The notes beneath the pieces were generated by a model. The model had not been told where the DNA came from. It saw nothing but the letters and a program-made list of their open reading frames with translations, and ran no database searches. A program made the translations under genes and the position numbers. 64,000 nucleotides of DNA, taken from Bryobacteraceae bacterium (GTDB lineage: Bacteria; Acidobacteriota; Terriglobia; Bryobacterales; Bryobacteraceae). The number at the start of each line of letters is the position of its first letter. Position 1 is the stretch's first letter. Location: assembly GCA_025056865.1 (NCBI GenBank), contig JANWVO010000052.1, forward strand, positions 248,001-312,000, written 5' to 3'. Of the stretch, positions 18,756-27,474 are shown piece after piece.

Positions 18756-19790
18756 TCAGGGCTGATAGCGCACGCGTTCGCGGCGGAACGTCCCGTCAGG
18801 AAACTCCAGCCGCATCTCTACTTCCACCACCGCGGATTCCGTGGCGTGAAACAGGCTCCCGCGGCGGACCGCCTCGCTGTCGAGGGCGGCTTCGTGCGCC
18901 TGTCCGGAGTCTTCGATCCGCAGCGCGACGCGGCTGGCCTGCGCAAGCGCCGCCTCGTCCAGGCGCCAGCGCACCAGGAATCCACCGCCCTCCCGTTCCA
19001 CCGACAGGGAAGCCGTCGTCAGCGGCGCCAGCGTTCGGGCAGAAACTGAATCCTCCCGTTGGCGGTACTGCACGTAGAGATAGGATCCCGAGCCGAGGAT
19101 CGCGCCCAGAAGCAGCAGCGCGATCCACCTGCCCTTGTGGCTGGCAGGATCCCCGCTTGCCGCTGCATTGCCGCCAGCAGAAAAGCCGGGGTCCCGCAGC
19201 GCCTCCGCCGCCGTGCCACCCGCATCTCCGGCTTTCCGCCGCAGATCCGCGGTGGGGACAACGCGCCATTGCGGCTCCAGCGGGGAGGCCCCGCGGTGCA
19301 CGGTGACCTCGGCGGCGCCTCTGGCATCGATCTCGAGCAGAAGGAAGAGGTCGCGGGCCCGGAAAAAGCGCTGATGGAGGCTGATCTCGTCGTCTCGCAG
19401 CACCGCGCCCGAATGCGGATGGGAAACGAACCAGCCCACGATCTGGTCTCCCGCCGAACCCGTGCGCGCGGGCAGATGGGAGAGAAACTCCTTCAGCCCA
19501 GCCACTTCGTCTTTCGACAGAAGAAACGACGGGCCGCGCTGATGCTGGCAGGGAATCGGATGCCAGGCGCGGAGCCGGTAGGTGCCGCCGGAGGCCTCCC
19601 CGAGCAGCGCGCCCCCCATCCCCAGCGGCACCGGGCCGCGGGCTGCCAGCGCGCACTCGCGCCGGATCGACTCCTGCAGCGCTTCCGGGCAGACGATGCG
19701 GCAGTCTTCTCCCGCTGCCTCCCACGTCACGAGCCTGTCGGAGGTGTCGAACCGCACCAGGCGAAGCGGCGATCCAGAAGCCATGGGCAT
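18756..19790 (-). CDS. Degenerate MPN/JAB-domain protein with a membrane helix
   Basis: A 344-residue protein of unknown role. The N-terminal half resembles an MPN (JAB1) domain: GMGGALLGE, then GWFVSHPHSG followed by an acidic segment (LRDDEISLHQRFF). True JAMM metalloproteases have HSHP here; the first His is Val, so the site is probably inactive. One membrane helix follows (ALLLLGAILGSGSYLYV, about residues 220-245), then an Ig/FN3-like beta domain with WRLDEAALAQASRVALRIED. The start is uncertain: ATG at 19790 or 19784, both without a clear ribosome site; the upstream reading is implausible. It is divergent from the permease pair. Confidence 0.6.
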   Translation of the reverse strand: MPMASGSPLRLVRFDTSDRLVTWEAAGEDCRIVCPEALQESIRRECALAARGPVPLGMGGALLGEASGGTYRLRAWHPIPCQHQRGPSFLLSKDEVAGLKEFLSHLPARTGSAGDQIVGWFVSHPHSGAVLRDDEISLHQRFFRARDLFLLLEIDARGAAEVTVHRGASPLEPQWRVVPTADLRRKAGDAGGTAAEALRDPGFSAGGNAAASGDPASHKGRWIALLLLGAILGSGSYLYVQYRQREDSVSARTLAPLTTASLSVEREGGGFLVRWRLDEAALAQASRVALRIEDSGQAHEAALDSEAVRRGSLFHATESAVVEVEMRLEFPDGTFRRERVRYQP

Positions 19791-19887
19791 GGGCGGGCGG
19801 CCAGCGCCGCACCGAGTATCAGTGTATCGCCGCCTTTTGCATCCTTGCACCGTTCTCTGAATCCAAAGAAGCTGGAATCAGGCAGGC

Positions 19888-21135
19888 ATGCGATTCTGGT
19901 ACACCCTTCAGACAGCCGCAGGGCTCGCCTTCTCCAGCCTGCGCGCGCACAAGCTGCGGAGCTTCCTAACCCTGCTGGGGGTGATCATCGGCGTCGGCAG
20001 CGTGGTGCTCGTGGGCGCGGCCATCGAAGGCCTAGGAAACTATGCCGAGCAGACCACCTCGAAGGTGCTCGGCAGCGAGAGTTTCCAGATCGGCCAGCTC
20101 CTGCAAAGGGGCCGGCTTTCGCGGCGCGAGCGGATCGAGAGGCTGCGCTACAACAAGCCCGTCCGCGAAGAGGATTACCAATACCTGCGGCTGATGACCG
20201 GAGACCGCATCCTCTACAGCCCTTACCGCTTCCACGTGGAGGATCTGAAGCGGGACAACCGGACCCTGGAAGCCACCTCCATCATCGGCGTCTCCTCTGA
20301 GATGGCCGAGATCCGGGATTTCTCCCTGAGCGAAGGCCGCTTCTTCACCGCCCAGGAGGAGTGGAACAGGATTCCGGTGGCCATCATCGGTGAGGACGTC
20401 CGCCAGTTCTTCTTCCCCGACACTTCCCCGCTTGGCCAGTCGCTGCGGATCTCCGGGATGGATTTCCGCGTGATCGGCGTGCAGGAGAAGATTGGCAATG
20501 CCGGCGGCCAGTCACAGGACAATGTGGCCTTCATCCCGGCCACCGTGTTCACCCGGCTGTATGGCCCGGATCGCAGCATGGTCCTGTTCGCGCGCGCAAG
20601 GCCAGAGTCCGGCCTGACGCTCGAAGAGGCCCTCGACCTCGCGCGCGTGGCGCTGCGCAACCGCTACAAGACCCGTCCCGGTATGCCCGACAACTTCGAC
20701 ACCCTCACCCCCGACGCCATCCGCGAATTCATCGGCAGAATCCTCGGCATCATCACCGCCGCCGTCGTCCCCGTCACCGCCATTTCGCTGGTCGTTGGCG
20801 GCGTGGTCATCATGAACATTATGCTTGTCTCGGTCACGGAGCGCACGCGGGAAATCGGCATCCGCAAGTCCCTCGGCGCCAGGCAGCGCGACCTCCTTCT
20901 GCAATTCCTTCTCGAGGCGGTCTTCCTCGCCGCAACCGGCGGCGTGATCGGACTCCTGGGCGGGGCGGCTGTCGCGCGCGTCGGCAGCCTCATTGCCGGC
21001 GTCGACCTCCGCGTCACGCTGCCTTACATCCTTCTGGCCCTGTTCGTGTCGACCACCGTGGGCGTGCTCTCCGGACTCTATCCGGCGCGCAAGGCGGCGC
21101 GCATGGATCCGGTCGAGGCCCTCCGCGCGGAGTGA
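19888..21135 (+). CDS. MacB-type ABC transporter permease (FtsX/MacB_PCD family)
   Basis: A 415-residue permease with the MacB layout: one N-terminal membrane helix (LRSFLTLLGVIIGVGSVVLV), a large periplasmic domain, and three C-terminal helices beginning near VVPVTAISLVVGGVVIMNIM. The diagnostic segment VSVTERTREIGIRKSLGAR is intact. Such proteins transmit mechanical force from a cytoplasmic ATPase to the periplasm to export lipoproteins, peptides or drugs. No ATPase or membrane-fusion gene is adjacent. The next permease begins six bases after its stop, or overlaps it if a GTG is used. Confidence 0.88.
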   Translation: MRFWYTLQTAAGLAFSSLRAHKLRSFLTLLGVIIGVGSVVLVGAAIEGLGNYAEQTTSKVLGSESFQIGQLLQRGRLSRRERIERLRYNKPVREEDYQYLRLMTGDRILYSPYRFHVEDLKRDNRTLEATSIIGVSSEMAEIRDFSLSEGRFFTAQEEWNRIPVAIIGEDVRQFFFPDTSPLGQSLRISGMDFRVIGVQEKIGNAGGQSQDNVAFIPATVFTRLYGPDRSMVLFARARPESGLTLEEALDLARVALRNRYKTRPGMPDNFDTLTPDAIREFIGRILGIITAAVVPVTAISLVVGGVVIMNIMLVSVTERTREIGIRKSLGARQRDLLLQFLLEAVFLAATGGVIGLLGGAAVARVGSLIAGVDLRVTLPYILLALFVSTTVGVLSGLYPARKAARMDPVEALRAE

Positions 21136-21140
21136 CGGCG

Positions 21141-22394
21141 ATGCGCTTCCACGTCGAGCTTGGCGAGAACATCCGCATGGCGGTGGACGCCGTCTGGAGC
21201 CACCGTTTCCGCAGCGCCCTGACAATTCTGGGCATCGTCATCGGCATCTGCACCGTCGTCACCATCGGCAGCATCACCAGCGGGCTGCGGCAGGGCATCG
21301 TCACCTTCTTCGCCGAATTCGGGCCGGACAACATCTTCCTGAACCGCTTCGACCGGGATCCGAATTCGCCCGGATCGCCGAAGGAGCTGAAACGGAAACC
21401 GATTCTGCCCGAATATGCGGCCTATATCAGGGAAAATGTGCGGGCCGTGGAGGACGTCGCGCTCGAGCTTTTCATTTCTTCGGAAACGAGTGGATTTCTG
21501 ACCGCGAAGGTGCCGGGCTACGAAACCGACAACCTGATGCTGGTCGGCTTCAGCGCCAACGCCTTCACCATCCAGCCCCGCGAGCTGGCCGAAGGCCGCT
21601 TCTTCACCCCTCAGGAGGAAGCCCGGGCGGCGCGCGTCTGCGTCATCGGGCCGCAGATCCGGGAAGCGCTGTTCCCCGACGGCAACGCCCTCGGCCGCAC
21701 CATCTCGGTGGCAGGGGCCGAGTATACGGTGGTCGGCGTGTTCGCCAGCGCCAAAGGCGGATTCTTCGGCGAGAACCGGCAGGATATGCAGATCGTCATC
21801 CCGTATGAAACGGCGCGGCTGCGGTTCCCCACCGAGGACCGGCTCATCATCGTTTCCAGGGCCCGGCCAGGCATGCGGGAGGAAGCCTACGAGGAGATCC
21901 GGCAACTGTTGCGCCGGCTCCGCAAGACGCCCCCGGGCCTGCCGGACGATTTCGGGCTCTCGACCACCGATCAGATCATCCGGCGGCTCGACAGCATCCT
22001 CAGCATGGTCGTGCTTGCCTCCATCGTGCTGTCCAGCCTCGGCCTCATGGTCGGCGGCATCGGCGTCATGAACATCATGCTGGTCTCGGTGACCGAGAGG
22101 ACAAAGGAAATCGGCGTCCGCAAGGCTATCGGCGCCCGCAAGGTCGACATCATCGTGCAGTTCCTTACCGAGGCCGTGACGCTGACCGGAATCGGCGGCG
22201 TCATGGGCATCGCCGTCGCGTTCCTCGCCACCCTCGCCATCGGAAAACTCGTGCCTGCGCTGGCCGCCCCCGTCCCTCCATGGGCGCTCCTGCTCGGAAT
22301 GGCCACTTCGGTGACGGTGGGAATCTTCTTCGGCACCTGGCCCGCCATGAAGGCGGCGAATCTTGATCCTGTGGAAGCGCTTCGCTACGAATAG
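21141..22394 (+). CDS. MacB-type ABC transporter permease, second copy
   Basis: A 417-residue permease with the same architecture as its neighbour (N-terminal helix, MacB_PCD periplasmic domain, three C-terminal helices, VSVTERTKEIGVRKAIGAR). The two are related but clearly diverged, so they may form a heterodimer around one shared ATPase encoded elsewhere. The ATG at 21141 was chosen; a GTG at 21132 overlapping the previous stop is possible. Confidence 0.88.
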   Translation: MRFHVELGENIRMAVDAVWSHRFRSALTILGIVIGICTVVTIGSITSGLRQGIVTFFAEFGPDNIFLNRFDRDPNSPGSPKELKRKPILPEYAAYIRENVRAVEDVALELFISSETSGFLTAKVPGYETDNLMLVGFSANAFTIQPRELAEGRFFTPQEEARAARVCVIGPQIREALFPDGNALGRTISVAGAEYTVVGVFASAKGGFFGENRQDMQIVIPYETARLRFPTEDRLIIVSRARPGMREEAYEEIRQLLRRLRKTPPGLPDDFGLSTTDQIIRRLDSILSMVVLASIVLSSLGLMVGGIGVMNIMLVSVTERTKEIGVRKAIGARKVDIIVQFLTEAVTLTGIGGVMGIAVAFLATLAIGKLVPALAAPVPPWALLLGMATSVTVGIFFGTWPAMKAANLDPVEALRYE

Positions 22395-22400
22395 CGGCCC

Positions 22401-23045
22401 CTAATAGCCGAGTTCCCGCAGCTTTTCCACGGTCAGTTTTTCCGGCCGGCTCTCGATTCTTGACAGGAGCTTTTCCACATATTTGGCGAGAATATCTGTC
22501 TCGAGATTCACCCGCGCTCCAGGCCGCGCGGCGCGCAGCGTCGTGTTGCGCCACGTGTGCGGTATCACGGCCACGGCGAAAACGGGGCCGGCCACCCGGG
22601 CCACCGTGAGGCTGATCCCATCGACGGCTACCGAGCCCTTGTAGACCAGATAGCGCTCCAGTTCCGGCGGTGCTTCCACTTCCAGCCACCAGTCCCCGCC
22701 GCCGCGCTCTTCCAGCGACCGGATGACTCCCACGCCATCCACGTGGCCCTGCACGATGTGGCCGCCAAGGCGCCCCCCTGCCGTCAGGGCGCGCTCCAGA
22801 TTCACCAGCGTTCCCGCCCGCGCCTCGCCCAGCGTCGTCCGCTCCAGCGTCTCGCGCGACACATCGGCGGCGAAGCCGTCCTCGCGGATCTCGACCGCCG
22901 TCAGACAGGCGCCGCTCACGCTGACGCTGTCGCCTTCGCGCAGCTCGCGCGTGACGAGGGAAGCCGCAATGCGCAGGCGCGCGCCGCTGCCGCGGGGTTC
23001 GATGCCGGCAATCACGCCCGTCTCTTCGACGATGCCGGTGAACAT
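22401..23045 (-). CDS. ribE: Riboflavin synthase (alpha chain)
   Basis: A 214-residue enzyme that dismutates two 6,7-dimethyl-8-ribityllumazine molecules into riboflavin. It begins with the family signature MFTGIVEETG and consists of two lumazine-binding barrels; GDSVSVSGACLTA in the first and GSVAVDGISLTV in the second are the repeated ligand-binding segments. The ATG at 23045 is fixed by the signature; a longer open frame upstream is not real. It is convergent with the permease pair, with a six-base gap, and stands apart from other rib genes. Confidence 0.95.
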   Translation of the reverse strand: MFTGIVEETGVIAGIEPRGSGARLRIAASLVTRELREGDSVSVSGACLTAVEIREDGFAADVSRETLERTTLGEARAGTLVNLERALTAGGRLGGHIVQGHVDGVGVIRSLEERGGGDWWLEVEAPPELERYLVYKGSVAVDGISLTVARVAGPVFAVAVIPHTWRNTTLRAARPGARVNLETDILAKYVEKLLSRIESRPEKLTVEKLRELGY

Positions 23046-23121
23046 ACTTCCACGGTAGCCGATTCCCGCCCCTGCGGGCGGCGGACCCGGCGCGCCGGAC
23101 CCGAGTCCGTAGAATGAAGGC

Positions 23122-24396
23122 ATGGATCTGCCCCGTTGCGCCCTCCTCCGGCAGAATTTCCCGCGCCGCGCCCTTCCGGATCCGGCAGCGGCTGTGCGCG
23201 AAACCATGCAGCACGCGCCCGGGCTGGGTCATCTCCCGGCGGGGGCTTCCATCGCCGTCGGCGTGGGCAGCCGCGGCATCGCCAGCATCGACACGATCGT
23301 CCGGGCGCTCGTCGACAGCCTGAAGGCGCGCGGGTGGCGCCCGTTTCTCTTTCCGGCGATGGGCAGCCACGGCGCCGCCACGGCGAAAGGTCAGGCGGAG
23401 GTTCTGGCGAAATTCGGCCTCACCGAACAGCGCATGGGATGCCCGGTGCGCAGCTCCCTCTCCGTGGTTCCCCTCGGCAGGACCCCGGAGGGCATCGACG
23501 TGGTCGCAGACCGCCTCGCTTTCCGCGCCGACGCGGTCCTGCTGGTTTCCCGCGTCAAGTGGCACACCGACTTCGCCGGCCGCCTCGAAAGCGGTCTGTT
23601 CAAAATGATGGCCATCGGGCTGGGCAAGTACGCCGGTGCGCAAATCTATCACGCGCACGGCCACCGGTTGGGGCTGGAGACGGTCATCCGCTCGGTGGGC
23701 AGGCACGTGCTCGCGTCCGGCAAGGTCGCCGGCGGATTGGCCATTCTGGAAGACCCATGGCACGAGGTGGCGCACGTCGAGTTCGTCCCTGCCCCGACGA
23801 TGGAAAAGCGCGAAGAAGACCTTCTGGAACTCGTCAAGTCCTGGATGCCGCGGCTCCCCGTCGACGAGGTCGACCTCCTGCTCGTCGACGAAATCGGCAA
23901 GAACTGGTCCGGCTCCGGCATGGACCCGAAAATCATCAACCGCGACATCCACGGCAATGTGAACCCGTGGCCCTTCGCCCCCCGCGTCGGCAGAGTCATT
24001 GCGCGCGGACTCCACCCGCTCAGTTATGGCAACGCGATCGGCATCGGCATGGCGGACGCCGTGCTCGCACGGCTCGTCCGGGCCATGAAGCGGCGCCCCA
24101 CCTACGTCAACGGGCTCACTTCCGGAGCGCTCGCCTGCCTGAAGATCCCGGCGACGTTCCGTTCCGACCGGGAGTGCCTGAGCGCGCTCGCGCGCACCAC
24201 CGGAAAGATCCATGGACACGATCTGGGAATCGCCTGGATCCGGAATACGCAGGATTTGACGGTGCTGGCGCTTTCAGAAAACCTGCTCGGGCAGGCGCTC
24301 CGCCTTCCGCATGTAGAGCTCCTGTCCCCGCCGCGCCCCCTCGAATTCGATGGCTCCGGCCACCTCCTGGATTGGCTCCGGCTGCCGCCCACATAA
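23122..24396 (+). CDS. LarA-like (DUF2088) lactate-racemase-family protein
   Basis: A 424-residue protein whose N-terminal half matches the lactate racemase catalytic domain family: IAVGVGSRGIASIDTIVRAL, then PFLFPAMGSHGAATA and RVKWHTDF. LarA enzymes use a nickel-pincer nucleotide cofactor for 2-hydroxyacid racemisation or epimerisation. This one belongs to a divergent branch often annotated only as DUF2088. No LarB, LarC or LarE cofactor genes are nearby, so activity and substrate are uncertain. The ATG at 23122 is the only start before the conserved region. Confidence 0.72.
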   Translation: MDLPRCALLRQNFPRRALPDPAAAVRETMQHAPGLGHLPAGASIAVGVGSRGIASIDTIVRALVDSLKARGWRPFLFPAMGSHGAATAKGQAEVLAKFGLTEQRMGCPVRSSLSVVPLGRTPEGIDVVADRLAFRADAVLLVSRVKWHTDFAGRLESGLFKMMAIGLGKYAGAQIYHAHGHRLGLETVIRSVGRHVLASGKVAGGLAILEDPWHEVAHVEFVPAPTMEKREEDLLELVKSWMPRLPVDEVDLLLVDEIGKNWSGSGMDPKIINRDIHGNVNPWPFAPRVGRVIARGLHPLSYGNAIGIGMADAVLARLVRAMKRRPTYVNGLTSGALACLKIPATFRSDRECLSALARTTGKIHGHDLGIAWIRNTQDLTVLALSENLLGQALRLPHVELLSPPRPLEFDGSGHLLDWLRLPPT

Positions 24397-24400
24397 GACG

Positions 24401-24442
24401 AGGGCCGGCGCCCCCGCTGCGTGGCGGGACGCGGCCGGCCCT
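24401..24442. terminator. Bidirectional hairpin between convergent genes
   Basis: AGGGCCGGC (24401-24409) pairs with GCCGGCCCT (24434-24442), and an inner CCCGC/GCGGG stem extends the structure. It lies four bases after the LarA-like stop and 24 bases beyond the pilin stop, so it can end both transcripts. Confidence 0.65.
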
Positions 24443-24466
24443 GTGCCGAAAACTGGAACGAAACGG

Positions 24467-24664
24467 TTACTGCCCGTTGGCGCTGTTGACCAGAACGCCA
24501 GAGATCCGCTCGAAGATGCTCCGGATGCTGGTGACCACGCCAGGGATGACCGCGCCGGCTGCCACGGCGATGAAGCCAACCATCAGCGCGTACTCGATCA
24601 GATCCTGGCCGCGGGTGTCCTTCATGATCCGCAGCTTCCAAATCAGGCTGTTGAGCTTCTTCAT
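24467..24664 (-). CDS. Flp/Fap-type pilin
   Basis: A 65-residue class III prepilin: a basic leader (MKKLNSLIWKLRIMKDTRG), the prepilin peptidase site G|QDLIEYALM and a hydrophobic core (VGFIAVAAGAVIPGVV). Flp pilins are assembled by Tad machinery into adhesive pili. No tad, cpa or prepilin-peptidase gene is present in the window, so this is an isolated pilin gene. Start chosen at 24664, where the basic leader begins, with a GGAGA-rich site upstream; an ATG 33 bases further up is less likely. Confidence 0.88.
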   Translation of the reverse strand: MKKLNSLIWKLRIMKDTRGQDLIEYALMVGFIAVAAGAVIPGVVTSIRSIFERISGVLVNSANGQ

Positions 24665-24822
24665 GTCTTCTCTCTTTCTCCTCTCCCGAATTCGCAACTG
24701 GTGTTCGTTGCTAGATCAAGCGTAACGGTACTCCGGTTCTACTCAAATCCGACAGAAACCTTAGTCGCCGGGCCGGAAATCGCTCACACGCTGGCCGCTA
24801 ATGCCTGAGCAGCGGCCCGCCG

Positions 24823-26325
24823 ATGGAATGGATGGTGGACACAAAGCGTGGAGCGTGGATTGTCGTCGCCGCCACCCTCCTGTTGGCGGCGGCTCTGGCC
24901 CCTTTCCTGGAAGCGCCCTCGCTCTCCGACGAAGTCTTCTCCCTTGAGGCCGCCGCAAAGCCCTGGCCCGAAATGTGGCAATTCCTCCGCCAGGATGTTC
25001 ATCCTCCTTTGTATTACCTACTGCTCAAAGCCTGGCTCCGGCTTGCCGGTCCGGGCCTGGCCGCGCTTCGGGCCTTCTCGCTGCTCTGGGCCTGCGTGGC
25101 TGCGGCTCTGGCGGGTCTGGTCTTGCGGCAGCCCGCGCAGGGCAGCGGCTGGGCATCCTGGTTCTTCGCCGCCAACGGCGTCGTGCTGATGATGGCGGGC
25201 TACGGCCGCATGTACACCCTGCTCGCCGTCTGGTGCCTCCTGGCCTGGATTGGATCCGCACGCTGGCTGCGCGGGGAAGGAAGCGCGTGGGCGTGGGTCG
25301 CCGCTGCATCCGTCGCCGCAGGGCTTTGCACTCAGCATTTCTTCTGGCTCTTTCTCGCCGGCCTGGCGGCGTGGGCGGTTTTCGTGCATCGCCGGACAGC
25401 GGTGCGGCTAGCCGCTCCGTGGGCGGCCGGCATCATGGCCTGGGCCTTGCTCTGGGGCAGAACCGCATGGGAGCAGGTCACCAACCGCCCGAACCATCTC
25501 GCCTGGGTGCCCCCGGTCGATTTCGGCTCCTGGGCGCTGATCTGCGCCACCCATGTCGTCTTCGTGGCCGCCGCCCTGCCCGTGGCGCTCGCCGCCATGG
25601 GGTGGGTGCGGCGGCGCCCTGTTTCATGGCCCTCCGAAGCCCGCGCAGCCGCCGTGGCCGCCTTTCTCACGCTGGCCTTGCCGGGGCTGATTTCCATCTG
25701 GAAGCCGGTGCTCAATCCGCGCTTCACCATCATTGCCGCCCCCTTCTTTGCCGTGGCGCTCGCCCCTCTCGGCAGGGCCACCGCCGGCGTTCTGCCCGCC
25801 ACGGCGCTCGCCTTCGCCGGCATCTGGCTGTGGTGGGCGCAGGCTGGCCAGAAATGCACCAGTGCCGAAGCCGCCCGTCAGCTTGCCATGCGGGCGTCCG
25901 CGCAGGACACCGTCCTGTTCTGCCGGATGACACGCAAGCCGATCGAATACCACTGGCCTACGCCGCAGCCGCAGAGGCGGTCCTTCCCCGCCGAAATCGA
26001 CGCACACCCGGGTTACGAGGGAAGGCAGCCCGAAGCGGAGCTCAGACGGGAAGCCCGTCAGCTCGCCCATTCCCTCACGGGCCGCCTCTTTGTCGTGGCC
26101 GACAGCAGCAGGCTTCCGTCCCGGATCCTGCTCACGGCCCTGCAGGAGGCGGGTTGGCGGCCTCGCGGCGCCATCCTCGCCTGTGCCGTCGCAGGGAAGC
26201 ACTACTTCGACCGCCTGCTTGTCTTCGAAGCCCCGCCTACGAGGGCAGGATCCCCATCCGCCGCGCCACCCGCGCCAGGATCTCCACCGCCCGGTCCAGA
26301 TGTTCGCGCGTATGCGCCGCGGTAA
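24823..26325 (+). CDS. GT39-type integral membrane glycosyltransferase
   Basis: A 500-residue polytopic membrane protein resembling ArnT/PMT-type transferases, which use lipid-linked sugars. Supporting features are an acidic first loop after helix 1 (LSDEVFSLEAAAKPW), then VHPPLYYLLLKAWL, the characteristic HPPLYY motif, and about ten hydrophobic segments. A soluble C-terminal part follows. The last about 30 residues are Pro/Ser/Ala-rich and run 89 bases into the convergent KBL gene, suggesting loss of an earlier stop; the conserved part ends near FDRLLVFEAP. The acceptor is unknown. Confidence 0.75.
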   Translation: MEWMVDTKRGAWIVVAATLLLAAALAPFLEAPSLSDEVFSLEAAAKPWPEMWQFLRQDVHPPLYYLLLKAWLRLAGPGLAALRAFSLLWACVAAALAGLVLRQPAQGSGWASWFFAANGVVLMMAGYGRMYTLLAVWCLLAWIGSARWLRGEGSAWAWVAAASVAAGLCTQHFFWLFLAGLAAWAVFVHRRTAVRLAAPWAAGIMAWALLWGRTAWEQVTNRPNHLAWVPPVDFGSWALICATHVVFVAAALPVALAAMGWVRRRPVSWPSEARAAAVAAFLTLALPGLISIWKPVLNPRFTIIAAPFFAVALAPLGRATAGVLPATALAFAGIWLWWAQAGQKCTSAEAARQLAMRASAQDTVLFCRMTRKPIEYHWPTPQPQRRSFPAEIDAHPGYEGRQPEAELRREARQLAHSLTGRLFVVADSSRLPSRILLTALQEAGWRPRGAILACAVAGKHYFDRLLVFEAPPTRAGSPSAAPPAPGSPPPGPDVRAYAPR

Positions 26326-27430
26326 CGATGGTCCGCACGCGCGCCTTGCCGCGGGGCACCGTCGGATAGCCGATCCCCGTCGCCCACAGGCCCTCTTCGA
26401 ACAGCTCGGCCGAGAACCGGTGGGCCGTGGCCGCCTCGCCCACCATGATTGGAGTGATCGGCGTCTCGCTGCCGCCCGTATCGAAGCCCCGGTCGCGCAG
26501 CGCCGCCTTGAAATACCGCGTGTTCTCCCACAGCCTCTCGATGCGCTCGGGCTCCTGCTCCAGCAGCTCGAAGGCCGCCATGCAGGCCGCCGTGACCGCA
26601 GGCGGATGCGACGTCGAGAACAGGAAGGGCCGCGCGCGGTGATAAAGATACTCGATCAGGTCGCGGCTGCCGCACACGTAGCCGCCCAGCACGCCAATCG
26701 CCTTCGACAGCGTCCCCACCTGGATCTGCACCCGGCCATGCACGCCGAAATGGTCCACCGTGCCCCGGCCGTTGCGGCCCAGCACGCCCGAGGCGTGCGC
26801 GTCGTCCACCATCATGATCGCCCCGTATTTTTCCGCGATCTCCACAAGTTGCGGCAGCGGCCCGATGTCGCCGTCCATCGAGAACACGCCATCGGTGATC
26901 AGCAGCTTGCGCCCGGCCTCATTTTTCAGCCCTTCCAGAATCTCCTCCGCGTGCGCCGCATCGCGGTGGCGGAAAATGTGGATCTTCGCCTTCGACAACC
27001 GGCAGCCGTCGATGATGGAGGCGTGGTTCAGCTCGTCGCTGATGATGTGGTCCTCAGGCCCCAGAATGGCGCTCACCGTGCCGGCATTGGCGGCGAAGCC
27101 GCTCTGGAAGACGACGCAGGCTTCCGTGTTCTTGAACGCGGCGATGCGGCGCTCGAGCTCCATGTGGATCGCCATCGTGCCCGTGATCGTGCGCACGGCG
27201 CCCGTGCCCGCGCCCAGCTCCTGCACGGCGCGGATGGCGGCTTCCTTCAGCTTCGGATGATTGGCGAGGCCCAGGTAGTTGTTCGAGGCCAGGTTGATCA
27301 CCTCGCGCCCGTCGGCGCGGCACACGGGCTCGCAGGCGCTCTGAAGCTCTCTCAGCCGGTAGTAGGTTCCCGCAGCGCGCATCTCCTCGAGCTGCGCGGT
27401 CAGGTAGGCAAGGGGATTCGGATGCGACAT
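26237..27430 (-). CDS. Glycine C-acetyltransferase (KBL) / 8-amino-7-oxononanoate synthase family
   Basis: A 397-residue PLP-dependent alpha-oxoamine synthase. The PLP lysine is in VGTLSKAIGVLGGY; other family motifs are LASNNYLGLANHPKLKEAA, GSRDLIEYLYHRARPFLFST and MVDDAHASGVLG. KBL condenses glycine and acetyl-CoA (threonine catabolism), whereas AONS uses pimeloyl-thioester and alanine in biotin synthesis. The sequence looks closer to KBL, but the two cannot be separated with certainty by eye. No threonine dehydrogenase or biotin gene is adjacent. The start has GGAGA upstream; PqaA is divergent after a 44-bp gap. Confidence 0.85.
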   Translation of the reverse strand: MSHPNPLAYLTAQLEEMRAAGTYYRLRELQSACEPVCRADGREVINLASNNYLGLANHPKLKEAAIRAVQELGAGTGAVRTITGTMAIHMELERRIAAFKNTEACVVFQSGFAANAGTVSAILGPEDHIISDELNHASIIDGCRLSKAKIHIFRHRDAAHAEEILEGLKNEAGRKLLITDGVFSMDGDIGPLPQLVEIAEKYGAIMMVDDAHASGVLGRNGRGTVDHFGVHGRVQIQVGTLSKAIGVLGGYVCGSRDLIEYLYHRARPFLFSTSHPPAVTAACMAAFELLEQEPERIERLWENTRYFKAALRDRGFDTGGSETPITPIMVGEAATAHRFSAELFEEGLWATGIGYPTVPRGKARVRTIVTAAHTREHLDRAVEILARVARRMGILPS

Positions 27431-27474
27431 GGCTCTCCGGCACCCAGTATATCGGTTATCATGTGCATATCTCC

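Noticed and set aside
18180-19049. A 289-codon plus-strand frame across the gene-free stretch
   Set aside because: Arg/Pro/Ala-rich without domains and overlaps the better supported minus-strand gene at 18756-19790.
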